DNA of 21,424 nucleotides from Legionella qingyii (GTDB lineage Bacteria > Pseudomonadota > Gammaproteobacteria > Legionellales > Legionellaceae), in NCBI RefSeq assembly GCF_003184185.1, contig NZ_QHJG01000043.1, positions 1 through 21,424 of the forward strand, in the 5' to 3' direction. The position numbers and the translations under genes are program-made. Shown piece after piece: positions 1 through 8,203 of this stretch. Below the pieces are notes generated by a model that saw only the letters and a list, made by a program, of their open reading frames with translations, was not told the DNA's origin and ran no database searches. Each line of letters begins with the position of its first letter. Within the stretch, counting starts at the first letter, position 1.

Positions 1-77
1 AGATTTGAGGGAGTAATTTTTGTAAAAAACGGAGCTGGAACTCTAAAAAGCATTCAGGACAGAATAACGGAGATACA

Positions 78-107
78 ACGTTGGCCAAATTTTTCAATGG
101 CCAACGT
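78..107. repeat. Perfect 10-bp inverted repeat
   Basis: Decoded arms TGCAACCGGT and ACCGGTTGCA are separated by a 10-base AT-rich loop. It lies just beyond the stop of the alcohol dehydrogenase remnant and could end its transcription, but no clear T-run follows the stem on either side, so it may be only a protein-binding or mRNA-stability hairpin. Confidence 0.5.
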
Positions 108-139
108 GTCGTTGATAACTAAGTAATACTTATCCTTAA

Positions 140-535
140 AATACTATCTCTCCGTTATAGTTATTGTTTTGCTATTGCCTGTAGCGAAAAGTCCTGAGCA
201 AGTATACGCAGTAAGTGAACAACCTATCCTTAATTAAGCTATAGTCTATGCTACAATACAAACGGTGTCTTTAGCTCGTAAAGAACTCAAAGGAATTAAG
301 AATTTTGTATTAAAAGTAGTTGTTGCTAAAACCAACTCATCGGGGGAACTCGATTCAACAACGATAACCCGAGTATTAACAATATCCAATTTCAGTAAGG
401 AAGAAGCGTTTTGACGAGGTTAGGAAGTACTGTCGAAAGCGTAGCGGCTGTGCTTAGTTGTTTCGTTGGTTGAGGGTGTACTAGTGGATGAAATTTAAAC
501 GACTGACTACCCGGATGAACTGACTGATGCGGTTA
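140..535 (-). pseudogene. Zinc alcohol dehydrogenase remnant, 5' end and centre missing
   Basis: Reading leftward from about 535 the frame gives GVVSQVG, KFKVGDHVGVGCFVDSC, then the structural-zinc motif CRRCESC...C, GGYSTKIVVDENYVLRI, and without a stop continues into KETQEMLDFC...IQQVNDAYERVLKSDVRYRFVI, ending at TAA. These are the N-terminal half and the C-terminal tail of the YahK/AdhC-type NADP-dependent alcohol dehydrogenases, normally about 350 residues. The Rossmann cofactor domain between them is absent; the in-frame junction is near 295-300. Upstream, a TAG directly precedes the conserved part and the catalytic GHE region cannot be recognised, so the first ~60 residues are lost or scrambled. 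It cannot bind cofactor and is almost certainly inactive. It lies downstream of the 404-residue gene and its hairpin. Confidence 0.85.
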
Positions 536-630
536 GATTAGTTTAGTCCGCCGCAAGTATATCGACTGCTATACCTTATTCGCTTACGTTGAGTAGTTGT
601 TTCGATGTCACGAGTATTTCTTAGAATTTT

Positions 631-668
631 TATTAACGACCGGAATGTACCGGTCGTGTTCGTGTTAG
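631..668 (-). terminator. Rho-independent terminator of the 404-aa gene
   Basis: Directly after the TAG, the leftward reading shows TGCTGGCC, a short loop, GGCCAGCA and then ATTATTTTT. This is a strong GC stem with a T-rich tail in the right place to end transcription of the gene ending at 668. Confidence 0.8.
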
Positions 669-1882
669 ATCTAACAATAAGGGTTTACCCCTTAAAGAAA
701 TAGATTAGGTAGTTTTTATGGCGGAAATCTTTTTTCCAAAAGAAGTTTCCAAAGATTAAAAGACTCCCTCAGCCAAAAGCATAATTTTTTGCAAGGATCT
801 ATTGGAACAAATCTCATTTAAAGCCAGTTGTGAGGCCCTTATTATCATTCTGGGCGTTATTAAGGTGGATAACGGAACTATGTTTGTTACTAACTAAAGT
901 TATAACCTAAGTTAAGTAATATGGTGAAACGGGTTGGTGCTTTAAACGGTTTGAGTGGAAAACGCGAAAAATAACTACACAGCGTGCACGAAAATTTGCG
1001 AAGTTTTGACAAAAAACTGTATCCTAATAACTTTTTAACTCGTGGGCGTAGCTGGTCTAACCTCAAATTATCAACACGTCAATCTCGATGCGAACTTATT
1101 AAACCTAGTTTTAACAATAATTGTTATCCACCTAGTAACCCGCGCGGTCTGAGTATCCAAAAGCAACGAAATGCTCAGTCGAGTATATTAAATAGTGACT
1201 CGAGTAAATCATTGACTATTTTAAATACAAGAAGCGCACATTAGCGGTTGTACCGACGCTTAAAGAAAGGATGAAATCCGTTCCGGAGAACTTGGCTTCG
1301 AACCAGTTTTACGAAACTATTTACCAATAGTTGAAATAGCTCATTCACGTTATGGTCAAGACTCTCAAAGAATAGTATTTAATGTATTTCTTTTTCAAAA
1401 GAAAAGTCCTCTTCATCACTGAGATTTAGTTCAAGACTATTTAGTGGACAACGGTGTTTGTCTCTTCTGCTAAACTAACGGACAAGTTACAAAAGTAGAC
1501 CTTATTATTTGAGTGTCTTACATGATCCACATGGTACAGCTACTGCTCCACGTAGTTATGTTCATGAAAAACCTTGAAATACATGTTAAGGTAATTGCTA
1601 AACCTACTTGACAAAAAAAAAGAGGAGTGATTAACTTCCAAGAACGTTTAATCCTTGTTCCGGCTTGAGGTCACTACTCACGAAAAATGGTAGACTTTGT
1701 ATTTCTCATGGAAATAGCGGACCTGCTTTTTGTGTAAAGTCTCTGTATGGAACATCGCCTACATCATGTGGACGACGGAGCTCGTGGTACATAAGTTATT
1801 ATAGGTAAACAAGATCGACGACAAGAAGTATTACGTTCGGCCGAACCGAATTAACCAAGCGTTATTAAACCATATTCCTGTA
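668..1882 (-). CDS. Unrecognised 404-aa protein, effector-like
   Basis: The frame runs from ATG (MSLYQIIANQLSQAG) to TAG, 404 residues. I do not recognise a catalytic family. The first ~145 residues look globular, with a possible basic and histidine-containing segment APRHRHGTPS near residue 120. The middle is helical and charged. Near residues 335-360 there is one hydrophobic stretch (SIIVCIKAIGGIIAGLTI) that could insert in a membrane. The tail is rich in Glu, Lys and Phe (KLETFEENLFSKGG). A soluble, mostly helical protein with one hydrophobic hairpin and a charged tail is common among Legionella type IV (Dot/Icm) substrates, but that is inference from appearance only. It stands alone: transcription ends at the hairpin after its stop, and the neighbouring rne points the same way with its own spacing. 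Confidence 0.85.
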
Positions 1883-2184
1883 TTAAAATTTATTTATATT
1901 TTTTCTATCGCCTAAAATTGTTTATATATTCGGTTAATGTAAGATTAAAAAAATAGTACACTAATTTAAAAAATGAACCTAATAGTTAATTTAGGTTTAA
2001 ATCTCCCACTCCTCTATCTTTCGCTTCTTGCAAATAACCCCACTACCTACAAAATTATGCTCCTCATTTGTAAGTCGGTTACCAAGTTTAACAACGGAAC
2101 AACCACGCACTTCACTTTGGGCCACCACGTTTCTAAAGGACCCACTTCCGTAAAACGGAAGTGAGTCCAATGTACAATAGGTGA
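1883..2184. other. Intergenic stretch between rne and the 404-aa gene
   Basis: About 300 AT-rich bases with no convincing gene. Next to the rne stop is a small perfect stem (GTGAAGGCA / TGCCTTCAC, 2141-2161) that may slow or end rne transcription. The part nearest 1900-1960 is very AT-rich and should hold the promoter of the 404-residue gene, but no clear hexamer pair can be assigned. Confidence 0.6.
2141..2161 (-). terminator. Stem-loop after rne
   Basis: The arms GTGAAGGC and GCCTTCAC flank a short A-rich loop about 25 bases beyond the rne stop. There is no long T-run, so termination may be inefficient, or the stem may protect the 3' end. Confidence 0.45.
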
Positions 2185-4125
2185 AATAAGAAAATAACGA
2201 CCAAGAGAAAAAAATAACGAAAGAGGAAACCGTCGTCAGCGAAATTGTAAAGGAACAACGACGACTGGACAAAAAGATGCTAAGACCAAACTTCCTCTTG
2301 ACGACGGACATAACCGAGCAACGACAACTAATGGTGATCCGGCTGCAGCAGCCAAAACACTAGAAGCTAGTGGTCAAGGAAATCTACTAAAACGAACACC
2401 AACTAATGCCGAACCGTAAAAAAATCGAACTTAGACGCCCTAACTTCGACTTCTCAGACATACGGGTGGTTTATTCGAGCTGGTATTTGCAAATTACTTT
2501 GATCAAACTCGCGAAAAATGCCCAACTACAAGGCATTTACCGAACTGACGGCCAAGTAGTGCATTTCTTCAAAGACGGAGTGACGGTCGTTCCACATTAA
2601 GTCCAACGACCTAATTTCTCATTGACCCAAAAAATCTGAATGGGTGTAATAGGAGAAACTCCGCTCATTAGCATATAACACCATTCACGTATATTCCTAA
2701 CCGCTATTAATAATGACTTTGCGGCACAGAAAAAAGTTACAGAAATTACTTTAATGCGAAGAGTAACTACTACTTCCAACGGTAAAGACGTCCTTCGACA
2801 TGAACCTAGAGTCGCCAGAAGAGGAAATTACGAAGAAGAAGCTATTCTGCACAATATCTCTCTGGTACTCTGACTTACAATGCTTGTCATGGAGCAGGAA
2901 GTGTTGCACCCGTTTGAAGAACTCGCGAAAGTGGGTTACTATTAGAATCCGCAACTGCGCTGTAAAGATTTTCTGGTTTAGCTCTCTATGCGGGTTGGAC
3001 TTAGGCACGAGATAGACGGACATTGCGAAGAAAATTCGCTAAAAGGTGTAGTGCAACTAAAAATGACCTTGAGTATAGCTATTTTAGCTATTGCTGGTCT
3101 GGTGGGTTTAGTGCATCTGCGTTAACCGCACGTTAAAGCAGTCGACGAAGTTATAAACACAACTTCCGACAACGAAGCTATAGACGAGGTGGTCAACGAA
3201 ACCGACTCAAATGTAGTTAACTTTGGTCTCGAAGCCAAGCCAGTTAGTGGTTTCGTGGAGGTCTGCCGTTGTATTGAACCGCAACTATACGTCAAAGATA
3301 AACCGAAAGTTAAACTATCTTCAATTTGTTTCCCTATGACGACAACATTTCGAAGTTTAATCCATTTTTAAGCCCAAAATGCGCGAGTTATATAACGAAC
3401 CGAAATTACATCCTTTAGACTAGTAGTTACTACTAAAGCGACTAACTGAATGCATTCAATAGCGCTTACCTTGCTTATTACTGTAGTGGAAGAACCACTT
3501 AGTTCGTTCCTCGTTCAAGACATAATATTCGGACAAACTAACTAACGGTAACTAATGTGTCGTATAGGTCCAGTAGAACATTGAGAAGGACCGAAAACGG
3601 TTGAGGCCGACACGCCTACTATTCAGGGTATAGAAGCCCATCGCAGTCACGCAACTCACAAAGTGCATTAAGTAGCGCGAGAAGAGGGAGCTATGCAGAC
3701 CTCTATGGTGGTCTCGCTCCCAACAAACCGTAGTCTTGTTCCATCGTTGGCCGGTTCCATTATATCCATCACTCACGTCGTGGAAATGACGGTGCGAGAA
3801 GAAACAGATGAACTTGATTATTGAGGACTGGAAGTGCTTAATTGCTTCACTAACCACCGAAAAGTAGTGGTTTAAGAAGTCCTAAAAATGAATTTATAAG
3901 TCCACGTTAAAGAAATTCACCGTTCTTTGGAACCGCAAATCTCGGCATAAGATGTTTTTGCCGTAGCTCCGAACCGAGGGCAGACCATTGCCAACGAAAT
4001 ATTTATAAGGGGAAAAAGAAGTGAAGTGGTCCTGTGAGTTACAGGTCCAGTTTATTTATTGCCAGAAATTGTTCACGTTGTGCTTGAAGGAGTCAAACGT
4101 AGCGTAACTAATTGTAAAAAAGGTA
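2185..4125 (-). CDS. rne: Ribonuclease E
   Basis: 646 residues, starting MEKMLINAMQTEEVRVALV. The order is that of RNase E: S1 RNA-binding domain within residues ~35-120 (DIECPGEVKKKGNIY, YGSKRQGFLPL), 5'-sensor/RNase H-like region, DNase I-like catalytic part with the metal-binding aspartates in SIDVNSAKATGG and LVVIDFIDM, then the zinc-link motif CPRCEGRG that joins subunits. The C-terminal ~130 residues are basic, Gln/Ser/Asn-rich and low in complexity (QNRRRRPSGNQQQR), a shorter version of the disordered scaffold of the E. coli enzyme, which is over 1,000 residues. The enzyme is an endonuclease that starts mRNA decay and processes rRNA and tRNA precursors, usually at the inner membrane. 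The gene is divergent from rluC across a long leader, as in other gammaproteobacteria, where the leader mediates feedback control. Confidence 0.96.
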
Positions 4126-4154
4126 GATTATGGGGTATTAATCCCGCGGCAGTA

Positions 4155-4376
4155 AATTCAACTCTATCATATTCCGAGTTTTATGGAATCTCCAAGTTAA
4201 CCTATATGACTGTAAAGATGCGAAAACTGACTACAGACCTAAAAGACACGAAGCTACGTATGTAGACATACGACACAACGGTATAAACTTTTGGGCCCGC
4301 AAAGTGGCGTTCTTCGATTATCCAGTCATCGTGGACCTTAACTTGTTATTCGCTACACTAGAAATTCGCTTGGGTA
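4155..4376 (-). CDS. Doubtful 73-aa ORF in the rne leader
   Basis: An open frame begins MGSLKDHIAYCSIPG and ends at TAA about 30 bases before the rne start. The ribosome site is weak (AAGG close to the ATG), no domain is recognised, and the region is also the natural place for the rne leader RNA. It could be a leader peptide, a real small gene or chance. It is listed because it is long for a random frame in such AT-rich DNA. Confidence 0.25.
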
Positions 4377-4415
4377 CCGGAACATTTGTCTGAAATGCGT
4401 CAAAGGGACGAGTTG

Positions 4416-4560
4416 TCTGGAGAAAACTTTGCGATGACGTCTTCTACTGACGCAGCGGCCATGCCACGAGCTTAGAAGTACATGACGTCTCATGTGAGGT
4501 AAAGAAACGAAGCGAAAGGGCTCGTAAACAAAAGAACGTCGCTCAAAGCTTTCTCCAGAT
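4416..4560. repeat. MITE-like element with AGACCTCTTTYGAAAC ends
   Basis: The decoded ends are AGACCTCTTTTGAAAC at the left and GTTTCGAAAGAGGTCT at the right, an inverted repeat with one mismatch, spanning about 145 bases. Inside is a second palindrome, GTACTGCAGAGTAC. No transposase frame is present. Size, terminal repeats and intergenic position fit a non-autonomous miniature transposon. Confidence 0.6.
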
Positions 4561-4879
4561 TACTTTCCACGTACGAGACTTTATATGACCAATGTTTAGT
4601 TTGCCCATCTTTATACTTCGGTTTCCGCACGCTTTCGGGACTTTATTAAACATTAGCCATATTTCGTACAGACCGTACGCATCCAAAGACAGTTTTTATA
4701 CGAGTTAAATAGAGACCGTAACCCAACGAAGGAATATAGACGAATTTACCTTCGCGATAAAGAGTACATTGATATTAAATTGTTCATTAGTGAGTAAATC
4801 CCGCCCAATTTTGGGTTAGTGGAATTGCTAGTCGTATATGAAATTTCATTTATCAGTGCGAAAAAAATAAATTTACGCA

Positions 4880-4885
4880 ATATTA
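4880..4885 (+). promoter_or_regulatory. Possible -10 of the rluC operon
   Basis: A perfect TATAAT lies 78 bases before the rluC start within AT-rich DNA. No good -35 hexamer sits at 16-18 bases upstream, so the assignment is tentative. Confidence 0.35.
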
Positions 4886-4962
4886 AGCCAACGTACCTTT
4901 AAAAAGGTGCGATGACCGCTAGTATGGTTTTTTTAGTGCGGGTCGTTTGTCCAAATAACTGT

Positions 4963-5919
4963 TACTCACTTCATTCAATATTTCTTTAGTCATTACTTCT
5001 TCTTCCCGTTGCAGACCTATTAATAAACTAAGCATAAAACTTTCCACAAGGGTTTTCGGTATAAATATCTTAATAGGCACCACCACTCCAAGCTCAATTA
5101 TTTTTTTCTCGTGTTCGGTTAAGTTCCAACGTACGACCGCTGTCACATGCATAAGGGGGTTAAGCGGACAGTCTTAGTTTTCTCCACAAACATCCACTAC
5201 GTAACCGTTTTGCCGATTTACTTACGTAATAAAAACTTCTAAGGACAAAAAACCATTAATTATTCGGACGTCCATAACGACAAGTACCGCCTTCACCAAA
5301 CTCAGAGCCACAGTAGCTTCGCAACTCTTTTTGTTCTGTTCTAAATCGGATAAATCTTAACTAAGTAGCAGAACTATTCCTTTGAAGCCCAACAGAAAAC
5401 AATCGGTTCTTTTCTTCATGAAACTCTCGCTACGTACGTAACGAACTCAGTGCACTTCATGTTTTCTGAATAACCCGCAATGACTGAGTAGCGACCCTTC
5501 CATTTTTTGTTCACTGACAAGCACGGCGTGATCTTTTTTTATGAAATTTTAGTCCACTCGCATAACAGAGCCAATTTCTTCTTCCTTTTCGAAGCCTTTG
5601 TCCTAAATTCGAAGAACTTTTGATAGTCGTCCGGACAACCCAACTCCGCTGAGGATTTTGACCCGCATGTGTGGTTTAGGCACATGTATCGCGGGTAAAC
5701 CCCGTACAATATCAACCGCTATTTTTTATACCTCGTGAACGTCCTCTTTATCTTCCCTATCTATTAGTCGTAGTAGCAGAAAAAAATGTACGCGCTCGGT
5801 AAGTTAAACTTAACTTACCGTGTTTCGTAAACAAAGTTCGACTACGTCTATTGGTAAAAAGATGGCGTGATTTTGTTAATGCACGCTCCTCGCATCACTC
5901 GTTACTCGTTAGGTATACT
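4963..5919 (+). CDS. rluC: 23S rRNA pseudouridine synthase RluC
   Basis: 318 residues, start MSEVSYKEISNEEEGQRLDNYL. An S4 RNA-binding domain (residues ~17-80, with LIRILKGVPKSHIYR and GEVRVNKKR) precedes the RluA-family catalytic domain. The catalytic aspartate is D138 in HRLDKETSG, and the family motif GRTHQIRVH occurs near residue 240. In the RluC subfamily the enzyme makes pseudouridines in the peptidyl-transferase region of 23S rRNA (positions 955, 2504 and 2580 in E. coli). RluD is a close relative, but the divergent rne neighbour and the N-terminal form favour RluC. The 3' end overlaps the next gene by 17 bases, so the two are probably translated together. Confidence 0.93.
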
Positions 5920-6580
5920 AAATCACCATAAACTGACCCTTCCATGATAACGCCTATGACATCCTTAGCAAAATGTATATCAACGATGTCTTCGTTTAAA
6001 CAACCCTAAACCGTTAAAACTAGGAATGGTCCGTTCTTTTATACAACTCAACCCAAATCATGTTCGAAACTCCTTTTGTATAGGCGTAAACTGCTGTTGT
6101 GTTGTGGTTGTTAATAATGTCCGTCATGTTAATCGATACGTAAGAGCAAGTTGACTACACACAAACTACGGACCCCACGCACTTGACTAGGTAGTTTACG
6201 TACTCCGCTTTTATTGGGAGCGCTAACGTTGGTTATTTCCTGTCGTTAGGAACAATGCGCGAAACGTCTGATGCCCAGAACTATTATATAAATTTTATTG
6301 AGCGAGACGTCCTGTCCAAGGACGATTTGGAACAGGTGTTTACAACCTTCTTTAATAACTTCTCGTGCCACCTTGTCGTCGATGCTGTAATTACTATCCG
6401 CTAAGCGAATGGCTATACCTTTACCGTTTTCCACGAGTTCAATGACGACATCCTTATCTGCAAATAGTGGTCGTTCTTCTTAGACGTGAATTTCGACGAC
6501 CCCGTCATCAGCATAAACTACTAATACTTGTTTATCGTCTAAAAAATTTAAATAGCTTCTCATCATTTGGTGTCTGTATC
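5903..6580 (+). CDS. HAD-family hydrolase, Gph-like, DWEGT variant
   Basis: 225 residues, start MSNPYDLVVFDWEGTIADT, overlapping rluC by 17 bases. The HAD motifs are in order: I = DWEGT (residues 11-15), II = LAIATNKG (Thr), III = the Lys in PAKPCPQ, IV = IGDSLTDMEMA. The cap is helical and placed between motifs I and II, as in phosphoglycolate phosphatases of the Gph/PGMB group, and these often follow rluC in operons. The second aspartate of the usual DxDGT, which acts as general acid/base, is glutamate here; the codon is GAA and the frame on both sides is sound. Phosphatase activity is expected from the rest of the site, but the substitution may slow or alter it. The substrate is unknown. 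Confidence 0.88.
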
Positions 6581-6585
6581 AATAG

Positions 6586-6650
6586 ACATCGGACCCGCTC
6601 CTTAATCTAATTACTCGGCGCTAAGGGCTCGAGTTCAAACAAGTCCGACC
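6586..6650. repeat. Copy of the GTAGCCTGGG interspersed repeat
   Basis: The decoded sequence starts TGTAGCCTGGGCGAGG and ends TTCAGGCTGG, directly after the HAD gene stop. The ends are imperfect inverted repeats related to the copies at 12697-12780 and 18543-18612. As transcribed RNA it can fold and may lie in the mRNA joining the HAD gene and pgsA. Confidence 0.6.
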
Positions 6651-6720
6651 TAAAATAAAAACTTGATGAGTATCCTACCCCCAACGAAATAAAGCATAAT
6701 ACATTTCCCTCATAGTTCGC

Positions 6721-7284
6721 AACTCATGTAATTGGTCAAATGGTTTAAATAATTGAAACGACGCGTAGCAAAACTAAGGTCATAAACAATAACATAAAAT
6801 AAATGGCAAAAGTAAACGTGTATACAACCGTCGTTCGTAAAAACGGCGTCGTTCGAAATGACTAACCAACCTACCAAAAAACCGTGCATTCGAGTTCTAC
6901 TACAGAGGTAAACCACGAAAAGAACTAGGACAGCGTCTGTTTAATGACCAAAGATCGTCGAATAACGAGAACCAGCCTCGATTTCTCTAATTAATGTAAT
7001 GATAGGGCCGCTAACACTAACAACCGGCACTTTAACAATAAAGTCGTAATGCCCTCACCTACCGACTTCAACCGTCTGCACGTTCACAATGTCAGCCAAT
7101 ACATCCTTTTTAATTTTGAAAAGACGTTTACTAGCGAAACAAAAATAATAATCGTAAATTAAGCAATCTGTGTACCCCACCTTAAAACCCAAAACAGGAC
7201 GAAATACACCGGCGTTAAAATTGCTAAACCAGCTACTAATAAATGGACCGTTAACGTACCGGTCTTAATTGCTTTTTTTTAATT
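6721..7284 (+). CDS. pgsA: CDP-diacylglycerol-glycerol-3-phosphate phosphatidyltransferase
   Basis: 187 residues. It makes phosphatidylglycerophosphate from CDP-diacylglycerol and glycerol 3-phosphate, the committed step to phosphatidylglycerol and cardiolipin, in the inner membrane. The CDP-alcohol phosphotransferase signature is complete: FTDWLDGFLAR...G...D PVAD (residues ~47-72, first Asp at 48). About five membrane helices can be seen, and the end is AWPELTKKN. The start is TTG (LSTLTSLPNLLTLLRI); it is preceded by AAGGGAG at a good distance, and a family member begins at exactly this place. The gene precedes a tRNA cluster as in E. coli (pgsA-glyW-cysT-leuZ). Confidence 0.95.
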
Positions 7285-7292
7285 TAAATAAT

Positions 7293-7320
7293 AACTGTCG
7301 CAGAATTTAAAGCCATCTTA
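7293..7320 (+). promoter_or_regulatory. Sigma-70 promoter of the tRNA cluster
   Basis: TTGACA (7293-7298) and TAGAAT (7315-7320) are separated by 16 bases and end 16 bases before tRNA-Gly. This is a near-consensus promoter, suitable for high stable-RNA expression. Confidence 0.8.
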
Positions 7321-7336
7321 GTGTGGGGCATCTCTG

Positions 7337-7412
7337 CGCCCTTATCGAGTCAACCATCTCGTGTTGGAACGGTTCCAACCCCAGCGCTCAAGCTCAGAGC
7401 AAAGGGCGAGGT
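7337..7412 (+). tRNA. tRNA-Gly (GCC)
   Basis: 76 bases including an encoded CCA. Acceptor arms GCGGGAA and TTCCCGC pair fully. D-arm TAGCTCAGTTGGTAGAGC, anticodon loop CTTGCCAAG with GCC, and T-arm GTTCGAGTC are all present. Confidence 0.97.
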
Positions 7413-7416
7413 TTAA

Positions 7417-7445
7417 TTTCGCTGTTGTTTTCAGCGAAAAAAAAA
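7417..7445 (+). terminator. Terminator between tRNA-Gly and tRNA-Cys
   Basis: AAAGCGAC, a 7-base loop and GTCGCTTT are followed by a run of T. The stem lies five bases after the CCA of tRNA-Gly, so part of the transcripts should end here, leaving the following two tRNAs to readthrough or a separate start. Confidence 0.75.
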
Positions 7446-7481
7446 TCTCGAATTTCTTCTTCATAATCTTCATAGTTTACT

Positions 7482-7555
7482 CCGACACACCGTCTCACCA
7501 GTACGTCGCCGGACGTTTCGGCACATGCGGCCAAGCTAAGGCCGGAGTCGGAGGT
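7482..7555 (+). tRNA. tRNA-Cys (GCA)
   Basis: 74 bases with encoded CCA. It has the anticodon loop CCTGCAAAG with GCA and T-arm GGTTCGATTCC. Acceptor arms GGCTGTG and CTCAGCC pair except for a U-U mismatch at the 6-67 position; all other arms are regular. Confidence 0.95.
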
Positions 7556-7565
7556 ATTTATTTAA

Positions 7566-7652
7566 CGGGTCCACCGCTTTGTCCATCTGCGTTCCCTGAA
7601 TTTTAGGGAGCCTCCGTTGAGGTACGGCCAAGCTAAGGCCGGGACCCGTGGT
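7566..7652 (+). tRNA. tRNA-Leu (TAA)
   Basis: 87 bases with encoded CCA and the long variable arm of leucine tRNAs. Acceptor arms GCCCAGG and CCTGGGC pair fully; the anticodon loop ACTTAAAAT carries TAA; T-arm is GGTTCGATTCC. It starts ten bases after tRNA-Cys, so the two are surely cotranscribed. Confidence 0.96.
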
Positions 7653-7667
7653 TAGTGGTTGGTGGTT

Positions 7668-8087
7668 AGTAAGACTTCGTTTGTTCTAATTGCGTTCTTA
7701 GCGTTTCTGGTATGGGTTAGGCACAAAATTACAATCGGGAACAAACTCTTTGTGTTGCGACTCGTCGTTGCACTAGTAACCTATGTAGCTCCACTGTTCA
7801 TGGTGGCCGTAACATCCAGGTAACGCATCGCGGTTTTACTTTTTTTACGTCCGTTACGGCGAACGATTTGGCAAGTTATTAGGCATACATGAAGGAAATC
7901 CTGTTTCTAGGTTAAATTTTAGTTCATTATGGTTTCGCTACTACGGTCTTTAATTATGCGGATATGAACTTATTTTTCACTACCTATCTCCTAATTATTT
8001 TGACCTACGAGAACATGGGGTTATAGGGGTCCGTGGTATGTCTGTGTTCCGTTACTCGCTTCCTATTATGGTTCTCGATCCTAAGTA
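7668..8087 (-). CDS. Small EamA-type membrane transporter
   Basis: 139 residues, start MNPSSWYYPSLIALCLYGAWGYW. Four or five hydrophobic helices fill the chain, with a GLASGIACIFFILALRNGP segment and a C-terminal LTLKHGLGMVFAILALILF. This is a single EamA repeat of the drug/metabolite transporter superfamily; such half-size forms probably act as dimers. The substrate is not inferable. The stop lies 16 bases from the end of the oppositely directed tRNA-Leu, so the two transcription units converge. No ribosome site stronger than AGGTCG is seen before the ATG. Confidence 0.88.
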
Positions 8088-8203
8088 TGTTTGCTGGAAT
8101 GGACTATCGTCCAAATGTATAATCCATATATCCTATTGACCATCAAGTAATTTTATTGTGATGGCTCATAGGTAAGAACACAGGGCCCAAATATTGAAGA
8201 ATA

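Larger units (their letters stand above)
4126..4962. other. Long divergent rne-rluC intergenic region
   Basis: More than 800 bases separate the two divergent starts. It holds a doubtful 73-codon frame near rne, a MITE-like inverted-repeat element in the middle, and on the rluC side an AT-rich stretch with TATAAT at 4880-4885. A long rne 5' leader is known to carry autoregulatory structure in E. coli; whether this one does cannot be judged from sequence alone. Confidence 0.7.

Noticed and set aside
1..58. Short leftward frame ending near position 2 (KNLKVEAKNVFNEGV) considered as a transposase tail
   Set aside because: Fewer than 20 residues lie beyond the inverted repeat and I cannot tie them to a transposase family.
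7361..7606. 81-codon printed + strand frame
   Set aside because: It runs across the three decoded tRNA genes, so it cannot be a real coding sequence.
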